Below are positions 8,262-14,323 of a DNA stretch of 22,865 bases, in pieces. The stretch comes from a virus. A program made the translations under genes and the position numbers. The notes below the pieces were generated by a model. That model did no database searches. It saw only the letters and a program-made list of their open reading frames with translations, and was not told where the DNA came from. How positions within the stretch are numbered: position 1 is the stretch's first letter; each line of letters opens with the position of its first letter. The stretch is taken from positions 1 to 22,865 of the IMG/VR virus record IMGVR_UViG_3300005264_000095; one strand, given 5' to 3'.

Positions 8262-8954
8262 TTATTCTCCTGCATTAAATGCTTTCATTTGTATTTCAAT
8301 CATGTGTCTAAATATTCCTTGTCCTTCATCATAAGGTATAGGATTTATATTTAAGAAAATTGGATCGAACAATTTTGCTTTAATGTTAGTTCGCCAATAT
8401 GAAAGAAAATCTTTTTTTATTTTACGTGCTAAGTATGCTGTTACTTTTGCACCTTCATAAACTTCGTCATCAAATTCACATAACATATTTTTGTATGCTA
8501 AAACATCAATTTGAAAAACTAAAGTATCGTAAGTATCATCTTCACTCATACCTTGAGGTGTTGATGATTCAGCAATTTTAAGAACTGCTATTCTAGGGAA
8601 TGAACCACGAGTTAAATTACTTCGAGGTTTGTCTGCAAAGATCCAATTCTTACCAGTTTGAATCTCGATAGAAATGTTGTCAGTACCAATAGGCGGAGGT
8701 GTAACAAAATTAATTTTCGCATTACGAATATCTATATTGTATTCCATAAAAGGTGTGCTTCTAGATCCGCCCACTAATACTGACTTAACGCACGTTAAAT
8801 TTGAAGGAAGGTAAAAAGTGGTTGCACTAGCATCACCAGAAAATAGAAGCGTTGAATCGTTTACCCGAGTGGAGAGTCCGCTCCGATTAGGGTCAGTTAT
8901 TATTGATCTTAAGAAATGTTCTATTATTGATTCTGGTTCAGTTATGTTTGCCAT
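8262..8954 (-). CDS. Head-tail connector / tail terminator candidate, 230 aa, first gene of tail operon
   Basis: No family is assigned with certainty. The N-terminal 95 residues contain a helix (ESIIEHFLRSII) and then a beta segment with 'DASATTFYLPSNLTCVKSVL' and 'INFVTPPPIGTDNISIEIQ'. That resembles the small beta domain 'F-gdG-tt-F-L-----v--V-V-g-' common in tailed-virus neck and tail proteins. The C-terminal half has helix-sheet segments (DTLVFQIDVLAYKN, AYLARKIKKDFLSYW, GIFRHMIEIQMKAF) of the sort found in tail terminator proteins. It precedes the tail tube gene, again where a neck or terminator protein belongs. The ATG is preceded by GAGGGTATTTAG, and a late-type promoter lies 67 bases upstream. 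Confidence 0.5.
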   Translation of the reverse strand: MANITEPESIIEHFLRSIITDPNRSGLSTRVNDSTLLFSGDASATTFYLPSNLTCVKSVLVGGSRSTPFMEYNIDIRNAKINFVTPPPIGTDNISIEIQTGKNWIFADKPRSNLTRGSFPRIAVLKIAESSTPQGMSEDDTYDTLVFQIDVLAYKNMLCEFDDEVYEGAKVTAYLARKIKKDFLSYWRTNIKAKLFDPIFLNINPIPYDEGQGIFRHMIEIQMKAFNAGE

Positions 8955-9020
8955 CTAAATACCCTCTTGAGTTTGATAAATTTAAGTCACTTGACTATAT
9001 GTAGATATTAAAACCCGTGG

Positions 9021-9037
9021 AGTATTTAAACACTATT
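9021..9037 (-). promoter_or_regulatory. Late-type TATA promoter of the tail operon
   Basis: On the minus strand this reads AATAGTGTTTAAATACT, a 17-base match with no difference to the site at 22630-22646 upstream of the last structural gene. TTTAAATA is the TATA box. It overlaps the TAG stop of the 58-residue gene and lies about 70 bases before the ATG at 8954, so the tail mRNA would have a leader of roughly 45 bases. Confidence 0.75.
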
Positions 9038-9209
9038 CTTTCATACTTTTTTTAACTTCTTTCTCGAAGTAATTTTCTTCCTCTAAACATTCCCAATGTG
9101 CAGCTTTTACTGTACCTGTAGAATTAATATGTAATTCTATTCGTTCGCCTTTTTTCAATGTTTTCTTACATTCACTACATTTACCTTTTCCATTATGTCT
9201 TATATTCAT
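9033..9209 (-). CDS. Small zinc-finger-like protein, 58 aa
   Basis: A short ORF starting with ATG at 9209 inside an ATGA overlap with the upstream gene and ending with TAG at 9033. Cys11-x2-Cys14 and His38-x2-Cys41 form a probable zinc site (KGKCSECKKTLKKGERIE and AAHWECLEEE). The C-terminal 17 residues are a charged helix. Such treble-clef or ribbon mini-proteins are common in archaeal viruses and often bind nucleic acid or protein; the target here is unknown. The last codons overlap the promoter of the tail operon. ATGA coupling and the paired metal ligands make it likely to be a real gene. Confidence 0.7.
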   Translation of the reverse strand: MNIRHNGKGKCSECKKTLKKGERIELHINSTGTVKAAHWECLEEENYFEKEVKKSMKE

Positions 9210-9448
9210 TTTATCCTCTTATTATACATACAAATAGATTCTTCTATATGTATATAGTTATTCACTATCTTTAAATTGTAATTATACGGACACATATCTT
9301 TCCGACCATCACAACATCTATATATATTTCCTATATTTTGAGCATTACTAGGAACTACGGTATCCCCTTTAGTTAAACATAATGCTTCCAAATCTTGAAA
9401 TCCTTTCTTACTTTCTTTCGTTCCACTAGTTAGTTTAAGTGTTGTCAT
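9206..9448 (-). CDS. Hypothetical cysteine-containing small protein, 80 aa
   Basis: No family is recognised. The start has a GAGG site six bases upstream, and both ends are coupled by ATGA overlaps (to the 35-residue gene before it and the 58-residue gene after it). Cys24, 45, 46, 53 and 73 could bind metal, but they are not in clean CxxC pairs (IYRCCDGRKDMCPYN). There is no membrane segment. It belongs to the helicase operon of small proteins and may act with the replication proteins; that is inference from linkage. Confidence 0.6.
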   Translation of the reverse strand: MTTLKLTSGTKESKKGFQDLEALCLTKGDTVVPSNAQNIGNIYRCCDGRKDMCPYNYNLKIVNNYIHIEESICMYNKRIK

Positions 9449-9552
9449 TTTTTCCTCGTTTTGTATTGTTTAAAACATTCTTCACATATTGATGTCTTAT
9501 AACACCAATTATTTTCATATTGTTTTTTACAATGAATACATATGCATTCCAT
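9445..9552 (-). CDS. Zinc-ribbon microprotein, 35 aa
   Basis: A 35-residue ORF from ATG at 9552. Cys5-x2-Cys8 (CIHC) and Cys23-x2-Cys26 (CEEC) form a classic zinc ribbon; Cys3 and Cys17 are extra. The C-terminus is basic (KQYKTRKK), which would suit RNA or DNA contact. The stop overlaps the next gene in ATGA, so the two are translationally coupled. The paired CxxC knuckles in so short a frame make chance unlikely. The start lacks a strong ribosome site. Confidence 0.65.
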   Translation of the reverse strand: MECICIHCKKQYENNWCYKTSICEECFKQYKTRKK

Positions 9553-9580
9553 TTTTTTTATAAGCAAATCTTCGCACAAT

Positions 9581-9832
9581 TTACGTTGTACGTAGTCCTT
9601 CTAATATTTGTTTTAGATTACGAACAGCTTTATCATAACCATTAGTAAATGCTAAATTTCTTTCATTTTTATCGTATTCTTCATTATTTCTTGATTTTAA
9701 GTGTTTATCGCATAAATTAATTATATCATCAACTGCAACCCATTGTTTAGTTTTTATTTCTAAATAATCTTTCTTAATTTCGAACTGATTACATGAATCA
9801 AATAATATGTCGTTAGTTGTTTTAATTTTCAT
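9581..9832 (-). CDS. Hypothetical helical protein, 83 aa
   Basis: No family is recognised. The protein is charged and helical (for example KTKQWVAVDDIINLCDKHLK and KAVRNLKQILEGL), with no signal or membrane segment. The ATG at 9832 overlaps the stop of the upstream zinc ribbon (ATGA) and has a GAGG site eight bases before it (GAGGTAAAATAAAATG). The next gene begins 28 bases downstream. It is part of the helicase operon and probably soluble. Confidence 0.65.
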   Translation of the reverse strand: MKIKTTNDILFDSCNQFEIKKDYLEIKTKQWVAVDDIINLCDKHLKSRNNEEYDKNERNLAFTNGYDKAVRNLKQILEGLRTT

Positions 9833-9936
9833 TTTATTTTACCTCTGTGACTGCAATCTCGACAAATATAATTGACTCGAATGTATTTCTTCAAATTAAC
9901 TGATCCGCATTTAGCACATCTAATTATATAAGTCAT
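9829..9936 (-). CDS. Zinc-ribbon microprotein, 35 aa
   Basis: A 35-residue ORF wedged between two larger genes, with ATGA overlaps at both ends: its ATG overlaps the helicase stop and its TGA overlaps the next ATG. Cys7-x2-Cys10 (CAKC) and Cys25-x2-Cys28 (CRDC) form a zinc ribbon, and the C-terminus SHRGKIK is basic. The exact fit to both neighbours argues strongly for translation. It may be a partner of the helicase, or a transcription or translation factor; the sequence does not say which. Confidence 0.75.
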   Translation of the reverse strand: MTYIIRCAKCGSVNLKKYIRVNYICRDCSHRGKIK

Positions 9937-11678
9937 TCTTCAGCCTCCTGTTCTTTTACAAATTCCCAACCTTCATCAGCGATCATGTAATTATTATCAA
10001 TCTTAATCAATTGTTTACAAACAACTAACTTGTCTAATTGTTTCTTTAAAGTATCTTCATCTTTTAACAAAATATCATTTAGATCAGTAACATTTAATCC
10101 GTCAGCATATCCACTTATAGTAGTTAAACAATCTAAAGGCGAAATCAAAACTTGTTTATTCTCTGATTTAATATGTTCAAACATATATGTGTCAGGTAAT
10201 AATGAAACATCAAAACCATTTTGCATCTCATTAATACCATTCTTAAATCTAACTCCTTCCCATAAATATATATCTTTACCATCGTAATAAGTTCGTCTTG
10301 TAGCTCCACCAGTCTCAACTTCAATAGCTTTCTTAATTTGTTTGTCAGATATTAATTTAATTTTGTGCATCTTACAATAATGCGTATATACTTTTCTAAA
10401 TTCACTTTTGTTTATGTGTGCTGAATGATCTTGAATAATCCATTCATCTATAAATGCTTTAATACTATCTGATTTTCTAATCCATTTGTTTTTAATAATT
10501 GATCCTGCTTCAGCAGTACTAAATGATTTGTTCAACATTAATCTATCTAATCCATCTAATCCCCAATTTAAGAATCCAGAAATCTGATCAGGTTTAAGTA
10601 ATTCTTTTAATACGTCAGGATCTTGTAACTTAACCAATTCCTTTTGTTCTTCAGTTAGCATATTAATCTCTTTTTGAGGTATAAATGAATAAGGAAAATC
10701 TATTATGTTCCATCTATCAAAGAACCCTTGAGTTAAATCTTTAGTTGGTGGTAAATTGTTTGCAGTAAATATCATCTTAGCATAATTCTTAAACTTGATA
10801 GAGTTCTTGAATTTACGATTAGCTTCTAAAGTATCATTACCTGTTGCAGCTTTAAAATTCCCTGTATCTTTTAGTGCTTGAGTACTAATTTCAGATGCAA
10901 CATTAACTAATTTGTTAAATAGTCTTGCTAAAGCAAACCCATCCTTCTTCTCCATAGAGTTTAAATCTACGTTAGACATATTATCTATACCTAACATATG
11001 CGTTAGTATTTCTAACCATTTAGATTTACCATTTCGTCCTTTACCAACGAATACAAACGCCTTTTCAAATTTATATTTTTTATATAATGTGAATCCTGTT
11101 AATTCTTGTAATCCTTTGAATACACTTTCAGAATCAACAATCTCATTAACGAATTTAACTATCTTAGCACAATCTGCATATTTATTATATTTAACATTTA
11201 ATTTGTTAAAGAAGAATAAATTTGGTGTGAATGGTATCATTTCTCTAGTGAATATATTTAAAATGCCATTCAAAACAGGAATTAGTTCAGGATATTTATT
11301 TTGATTATTAAATAAATCATCAGGATCAATATATGTATCTTGTTCAATCTTTGCAATAATTTCATTAATTTGTCTCACATTAGAATAATCTTTTAATACA
11401 TTTCTACAAAACTCTTTAATGTATGTTCTACCATTAGGTTTATAGATTCCATCTATATAGTACCACATTTCAGGTTTTTCATCAACCCTTGTAGTATGTA
11501 TATGTTTATGCTTTTCAATATGTTTAACTATTAATTCATTTGCTTTGTCTTTAGCTCTTGATTGTATTGCAAAATGAACTTCACTTATTAATAGATCATA
11601 ATCTGATCTTAGTTCTTCTTCATTCAACAATTTGCTTTTTTCTGCTATATCTGCAGGCAATCTACTTTCTATATCCAT
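9933..11678 (-). CDS. P4/D5-type SF3 helicase (replicative DNA helicase/primase-helicase family), 581 aa
   Basis: Superfamily 3 helicase of the phage/plasmid primase P4 (D5_N) family, expected to unwind DNA during virus replication. The Walker A loop is FVGKGRNGKSK (about 210-220). The Walker B region is LVNVASEI (257-264), and the motif C / sensor strand is KMIFTANNLP (301-310, with Asn307 or 308). A likely arginine finger is Arg322 in FFDRWNIIDFP. Residues about 70-200 hold the D5_N domain (YYIDGIYKPN, VLNGILNI). The C-terminus (about 500-575) looks like a winged helix. No archaeo-eukaryotic primase domain is present upstream, so priming must come from elsewhere. The ATG has GGTG upstream and lies inside the end of the 82-residue gene (17-base overlap). 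Confidence 0.9.
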   Translation of the reverse strand: MDIESRLPADIAEKSKLLNEEELRSDYDLLISEVHFAIQSRAKDKANELIVKHIEKHKHIHTTRVDEKPEMWYYIDGIYKPNGRTYIKEFCRNVLKDYSNVRQINEIIAKIEQDTYIDPDDLFNNQNKYPELIPVLNGILNIFTREMIPFTPNLFFFNKLNVKYNKYADCAKIVKFVNEIVDSESVFKGLQELTGFTLYKKYKFEKAFVFVGKGRNGKSKWLEILTHMLGIDNMSNVDLNSMEKKDGFALARLFNKLVNVASEISTQALKDTGNFKAATGNDTLEANRKFKNSIKFKNYAKMIFTANNLPPTKDLTQGFFDRWNIIDFPYSFIPQKEINMLTEEQKELVKLQDPDVLKELLKPDQISGFLNWGLDGLDRLMLNKSFSTAEAGSIIKNKWIRKSDSIKAFIDEWIIQDHSAHINKSEFRKVYTHYCKMHKIKLISDKQIKKAIEVETGGATRRTYYDGKDIYLWEGVRFKNGINEMQNGFDVSLLPDTYMFEHIKSENKQVLISPLDCLTTISGYADGLNVTDLNDILLKDEDTLKKQLDKLVVCKQLIKIDNNYMIADEGWEFVKEQEAEE

Positions 11679-11910
11679 CGTTCACACACCTTTTAAACAC
11701 GCACCATTTCCCTGTAGACCTTCCTGTATTATCTATAATTTCCTGTTGTCCTACTGAAAATTGTAAATCTATAGTATTAAGTCTTGTAAGAAATAGTTCT
11801 TTAGGATCTGAATCTGAACACCAACATGCTGGAAGTAATCTATTTGGAGTAGGAATTTTATGTTGTATGAATAATTCTTCTACTGCCTTTTCCAATTCGT
11901 TTTTGTTCAT
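11662..11910 (-). CDS. Small cysteine protein, first gene of helicase operon, 82 aa
   Basis: An in-frame ATG lies further upstream at 11934, but I place the start at 11910: GAGGT lies five bases before it, and the TATA box at 11945-11952 would put the transcript start near 11920-11925. The protein has an N-terminal charged helix (NELEKAVEELFIQH), then Cys29-x-Cys31 and later Cys70 and Cys75, a possible metal site. The segment WCVFKRCVN near the end contains both late cysteines. No family is recognised. It overlaps the helicase start by 17 bases, so the two are coupled. A role linked to replication is inferred only from this linkage. Confidence 0.65.
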   Translation of the reverse strand: MNKNELEKAVEELFIQHKIPTPNRLLPACWCSDSDPKELFLTRLNTIDLQFSVGQQEIIDNTGRSTGKWCVFKRCVNDGYRK

Positions 11911-11944
11911 TTTCAACCTCACAACATATTTCAAAGACGTGGAC

Positions 11945-11952
11945 TTTATAAA
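11945..11952 (-). promoter_or_regulatory. TATA box for the helicase operon
   Basis: On the minus strand TTTATAAA, 42 bases upstream of the ATG at 11910. This would give a short leader of about 12-15 bases that still includes the GAGGT ribosome site. It differs from the late-type 17-mer. Confidence 0.65.
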
Positions 11953-12241
11953 GGTATTGATTATTAATTTACTTTCGAAATGTTACCGAATCTACGGAGT
12001 AACTAAATAGATTTGTTCAACCTTAGCGATGTTACGGAGTGCTACTTAGTAGTAGGTGCGAAACACTACAAAGTAATAAAAACACCAACCTCTGAAGTGC
12101 TTGAATTCATAGAGCTCGGGAGGACAGGGAGGGAAAACATATATGTTAAGCTTGGTCTGTAAAATATCTATAGACCCAGGGTGAAAACTATGTTTTCCTT
12201 AACGTCCCTCACGGAGGGATAATAAATATACTAATACAAAC
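11953..12241. other. Divergent control region with repeats and alternative hairpins; possible origin or structured RNA
   Basis: About 290 bases between the two divergent gene sets hold no convincing gene. TACGGAGT occurs twice, at 11993-12000 and 12033-12040 (40 bases apart), and ACGGAG recurs at 12211-12216. GTTAC at 11982-11986 can pair with GTAAC at 11999-12003. GGAAAACATA at 12132-12141 pairs perfectly with TATGTTTTCC at 12189-12198 and encloses a second hairpin (12154-12160 with 12170-12176). TCCCTC at 12205-12210 can pair either with GAGGGA at 12214-12219 or with GAGGGA at 12129-12134. AACATATATGTT at 12136-12147 is a perfect palindrome. Such a set fits a replication origin next to a helicase gene, or a structured RNA; I cannot choose between them. 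Confidence 0.5.
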
Positions 12242-12250
12242 ATTTAAATA
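12237..12250 (+). promoter_or_regulatory. Promoter (CAAACATTTAAATA) of first plus-strand genes
   Basis: TATA box TTTAAATA at 12243-12250 preceded by CAAACA. The same CAAACATTTAWATA context is found at 12996-13009. The start codon at 12284 is 41 bases from the TATA start and carries a GAGG site at 12275-12278. Confidence 0.7.
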
Positions 12251-12283
12251 CCCTAACAATATAAAAAGTATTGTGAGGAAATC

Positions 12284-12514
12284 ATGGTATTAAAAAAACA
12301 ATTACAAGCAGAAATAGAAACATTAAAGTTTTCAGTAAGAGCATACAAAGGACAACATACGAAAATGAGAAAACTAATGTTGGAACAACAAGAAACAATA
12401 CAAGATCTAACAAAAGGAATACAATTACTTAAATCAACAAAGTTTAGAAATGGAATACCTAAAAATATTCAAATGTTTATTAGAAAAAACTTTCCAAAAT
12501 TTAAGCTGTTTTAA
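12284..12514 (+). CDS. Coiled-coil small protein, 76 aa
   Basis: First gene of the plus-strand half, with TATA box and GAGG ribosome site upstream. Residues about 1-52 have heptad-like spacing of Leu, Ile and Met in a charged background (for example KKQLQAEIETLKFSVRAYKG and LMLEQQETIQDLTKGIQLLK), which predicts a coiled coil. The last 24 residues are basic and aromatic (MFIRKNFPKFKLF). No family is recognised. It precedes the terminase small subunit by 26 bases. A DNA-binding or regulatory role is possible but unproven. Confidence 0.65.
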   Translation: MVLKKQLQAEIETLKFSVRAYKGQHTKMRKLMLEQQETIQDLTKGIQLLKSTKFRNGIPKNIQMFIRKNFPKFKLF

Positions 12515-12540
12515 CTACTAGTGGAGTACAGTATAGAACG

Positions 12541-12924
12541 ATGATAAAACCAACTAAGAAAAAAAACAAAGGAATTAAGATGACTACTGAAAAAGTTATG
12601 AAAGCTATTCCAGGGTCTTATGGTATTGTTACTAAAGTTGCAAGAGTTCTAAAAGTCGATAGAACTTCTTTATCTGAATGGATTAATCGAGATGAGAATG
12701 TAGAATGTCTTATCAGATTAAGAGAAGAAGAGGAAGTTGGCTTAGACGAAGCTGAAGAAGTTGTGAGAGACTTTATTGCTGATAAGGACGACGGCATGAC
12801 TAAATGGTATTTATCCCGTAAAGGAGCTAAACGAGGCTACAACGATAAACAAATCATTGAACACGAAGGTAAGTTTGAACCTATAAGTGTTGTACTTGAT
12901 GTTCACGAAAAGAAAAAAGACTAG
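12541..12924 (+). CDS. terS: Terminase small subunit-like HTH protein, 127 aa
   Basis: The N-terminal half has a helix-turn-helix pattern, KAIPGSYGIVTKVARVLKVD followed by RTSLSEWINRD. A helical segment rich in Glu comes next, and then AKDDGMTKWYLSRKGAKRGY-like sequence (residues about 88-107) ending in a polar tail. This 'GSyG--t-vA--L-v-r-tl--Wi' plus 'a-wyL---gk-RGY' order is what I know from phage small terminases that bind the packaging site. ATG at 12541 is 14 bases from a GGAG; MTT at 12580 is an alternative start with a weaker GGA nearby. The TAG stop is followed by an inverted repeat. The large subunit lies 1.4 kb downstream, after an unusual insertion of small ORFs. Confidence 0.75.
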   Translation: MIKPTKKKNKGIKMTTEKVMKAIPGSYGIVTKVARVLKVDRTSLSEWINRDENVECLIRLREEEEVGLDEAEEVVRDFIADKDDGMTKWYLSRKGAKRGYNDKQIIEHEGKFEPISVVLDVHEKKKD

Positions 12925-12932
12925 TCTCACCT

Positions 12933-12987
12933 GGTAGTAGGCGTCAATGCTGTTCGAATAACCTCGTTTATGTAATAGTCTACTACC
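12933..12987 (+). repeat. Inverted repeat after the terminase small subunit
   Basis: GGTAGTAG at 12933-12940 and CTACTACC at 12980-12987 are exact reverse complements with a 39-base spacer. The 8-mer GTAGTAGG also occurs in the control region at 12049-12056, where it too faces an ACTAC. It lies directly upstream of the next promoter. It could be an RNA stem, a protein-binding site or a packaging-site element. Confidence 0.55.
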
Positions 12988-12995
12988 TCCTAATC

Positions 12996-13009
12996 CAAAC
13001 ATTTATATA
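12996..13009 (+). promoter_or_regulatory. Promoter (CAAACATTTATATA) for 13034 gene, leaderless type
   Basis: TTTATATA at 13002-13009 begins 32 bases before the ATG at 13034, so the transcript probably starts at or next to the start codon. The 14 bases match the site at 12237-12250 except for one base in the TATA box. Confidence 0.75.
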
Positions 13010-13033
13010 TAAGAAACGATATACTTTGTATAT

Positions 13034-13342
13034 ATGGTAACAAAACAAACATTAATGGAAATCGGAGACATACTTCCTGAAGTAGTTGAAGACATTGTTG
13101 AACAACACAAAGATGGGGTTAAAACATTTGAAATTGTTTTAGACTTATATAATTCTGAATTAAATTTTAATAATGCAGATATTACTTCTGGTCAAAGAGT
13201 ATGGACTGAATCTGAAATAACTAAGATTGTTAATAAAGTTATTAATGACATACCTGAACCTACTCATCAAGAGATACAAAATGTTATTGAAGATAATAAT
13301 ATAGAATACGAAGAACAGATGAGAATTGAGGGAGACTTCTAA
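13034..13342 (+). CDS. Hypothetical acidic protein, 102 aa
   Basis: No family is recognised. The protein is acidic and mainly helical (GDILPEVVEDIVEQHKDGVK, ITKIVNKVINDIPEPTHQEI), without membrane segment or metal ligands. ATG at 13034 sits 32 bases after the start of a strong TATA box and has no clear ribosome site, so it is probably read from a leaderless mRNA. The next gene starts one base after its TAA. Confidence 0.65.
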   Translation: MVTKQTLMEIGDILPEVVEDIVEQHKDGVKTFEIVLDLYNSELNFNNADITSGQRVWTESEITKIVNKVINDIPEPTHQEIQNVIEDNNIEYEEQMRIEGDF

Positions 13343-13343
13343 A

Positions 13344-13475
13344 ATGATTAAGTTTCAATTATCTAATCAAAGATATAGAGAATTACTAACTATTTTAAAC
13401 AATGGTTGGTCTATACATAAAAACGAAACAAGTCTGAAATTATATAAAGATTTGAAATATCAAGGTGAACAATAA
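13344..13475 (+). CDS. Hypothetical small protein, 43 aa
   Basis: A 43-residue ORF starting one base after the previous TAA, with GGAG 13 bases before ATG, inside the upstream gene. Its stop shares one base with the next ATG (TAATG). The sequence is basic and polar (MIKFQLSNQRYRELLTILNN) and unrecognised. Tight coupling at both ends supports translation. Confidence 0.6.
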   Translation: MIKFQLSNQRYRELLTILNNGWSIHKNETSLKLYKDLKYQGEQ

Positions 13476-13759
13476 TGAATAAAGACAATGTGATTAGGGC
13501 GTGGTTTATTGTAGGTGTGTGTGTGTTATTATTTTTAATATATATGACTAATACTTATGAAAAACCTAAAGTAGTAATAACTGAAATTGACTTAGTAGTT
13601 GAAAAAGAAATTACGGTAGATGAATTGAGTAAAAGTCCATTTATGGATCATACTAACGATATTGAGAATTATGCATCTAAGAAATTTATTAACTTTGGAG
13701 ATCCAGTATCTTCTAAAGATAGTATTAATTTTGAGGATATTTTATTAACAATGTCATAG
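13475..13759 (+). CDS. Membrane-anchored small protein, 94 aa
   Basis: Residues about 8-25 (RAWFIVGVCVLLFLIYM) form one N-terminal membrane segment with few charges before it. The rest is an acidic, polar domain predicted to lie on one side of the membrane. ATG overlaps the previous stop and GGTG lies five bases before it. The ORF ends with TAG at 13757-13759. No family is recognised. In this position it could be an accessory envelope or host-interaction protein; lysis function is possible but I see no holin hallmark. Confidence 0.65.
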   Translation: MNKDNVIRAWFIVGVCVLLFLIYMTNTYEKPKVVITEIDLVVEKEITVDELSKSPFMDHTNDIENYASKKFINFGDPVSSKDSINFEDILLTMS

Positions 13760-14040
13760 TTATTTGTAAATAACGCGCCCCTCGTGGAGTTAATCTTGTA
13801 TGTCTCCGTCATTGAGTGTTGGCAACTGACATGAGAAGGGAACAGTTGCATTTTATGCCTCTAAAGGGTCGAAAGGCTCTGGGAGACTCCTACTCATTAA
13901 TTAATGAAACCCCGATGCGACTTTGGGTTGTAACATATCAGAACGCAGATGGAGATAGTAAATACTAGTATAAAGCCCTATCTTCCAACTTTACGTGTTA
14001 CCATCCTGACAATGATGTAAAACTTGTCTATTTATTCAAA
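13759..14040 (+). ncRNA. Candidate structured RNA or cis element upstream of the terminase block
   Basis: About 280 bases with no gene and a base composition richer in G and C than its neighbours. Many exact complementary pairs are visible. They are GTTATT/AATAAC (13759-13764, 13769-13774), GCAACTG/CAGTTGC (13822-13828, 13843-13849), AACCC/GGGTT (13908-13912, 13925-13929) and the 14-base palindrome TCATTAATTAATGA (13894-13907). GTAACA/TGTTAC (13930-13935, 13996-14001) encloses GGAGATAG with CTATCTTCC (13951-13958, 13978-13986). Alternatively, TCAG and GATGG (13938-13941, 13948-13952) pair with CCATCCTGA (14001-14009). I do not recognise a known RNA family (tRNA, RNase P, SRP, group I intron all considered). 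A TATA-like ATATTTTATT at 13737-13746 is weak. It may be an RNA, a packaging site or an attenuator. Confidence 0.5.
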
Positions 14041-14160
14041 ATGGAAAATAAAAGATATTATTGTGGAATTTGTGGAACTGAGTTAGATGACAATGTAGAT
14101 AACTGGCCTGAAGATACATCTACTGTATTTCTTGTTTGTCACGATTGTAATGAGTTGTAA
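14041..14160 (+). CDS. Zinc-ribbon microprotein, 39 aa
   Basis: A 39-residue ORF with Cys8-x2-Cys11 (CGIC) and Cys33-x2-Cys36 (CHDC), a zinc ribbon with an acidic 21-residue spacer. Its ATG lies directly after the structured non-coding segment and its TAA is followed, after one A, by the ATG of the amber-interrupted ORF. No strong ribosome site is seen upstream, so translation may depend on the structured leader. It resembles the microproteins of the helicase operon only in size and ligand pattern. Confidence 0.7.
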   Translation: MENKRYYCGICGTELDDNVDNWPEDTSTVFLVCHDCNEL

Positions 14161-14161
14161 A

Positions 14162-14323
14162 ATGAAATTTAATATATTTAATACTTAGAAATGGCAATGC
14201 GATAATAGATTATTTGCAATAACTTTATTAAAAACTTTATATAGTAATAAAATTATAGGTATTGGTATATCTTTAATTGGATATGATTTTAATTTAAGAT
14301 GGAGAAAATTAGATTTAGATTAA
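14162..14323 (+). pseudogene. Small ORF of 53 codons interrupted by a single in-frame TAG
   Basis: ATG at 14162 opens a frame that meets TAG at 14186-14188 and otherwise continues to TAA at 14321-14323. It would give 8 residues, one amber codon and 44 residues (KWQCDNRLFAITLLKTLYSN and so on, then GYDFNLRWRKLDLD). The ATG lies one base after the preceding stop (TAA-A-ATG) and the TAA lies one base before the terminase ATG. This fit at both ends suggests a real gene. The part after TAG contains no ATG, GTG or TTG start in frame. TAG also serves as a normal stop for several genes here, so wholesale recoding is unlikely. It may be a recent nonsense mutation, an assembly error or a read-through gene. 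Confidence 0.55.

Noticed and set aside
11558-12010. Plus-strand 150-residue frame opposite the helicase start
   Set aside because: Helicase and the 82-residue gene have ribosome sites, a TATA box and coupling on the minus strand; this frame has none and its sequence looks like reverse-strand noise.
12103-12153. GAATTC, GAGCTC and AAGCTT within 51 bases, looking like a cloning polylinker
   Set aside because: Spacing and surrounding bases do not match a known polylinker, and several six-base palindromes in 50 bases are not rare. The sequence continues naturally on both sides.
13759-14040. tRNA, RNase P RNA, SRP RNA or group I intron
   Set aside because: No cloverleaf with a T-loop, no RNase P or SRP core motifs and no convincing intron core were found by eye. 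It stays an unassigned structured element.
14186-14188. Genome-wide reassignment of TAG (for example to pyrrolysine)
   Set aside because: TAG ends the genes at 5692, 9033, 11662, 12922, 13757 and 21527, mostly at positions that fit tight gene spacing, so TAG works as an ordinary stop in this genome.
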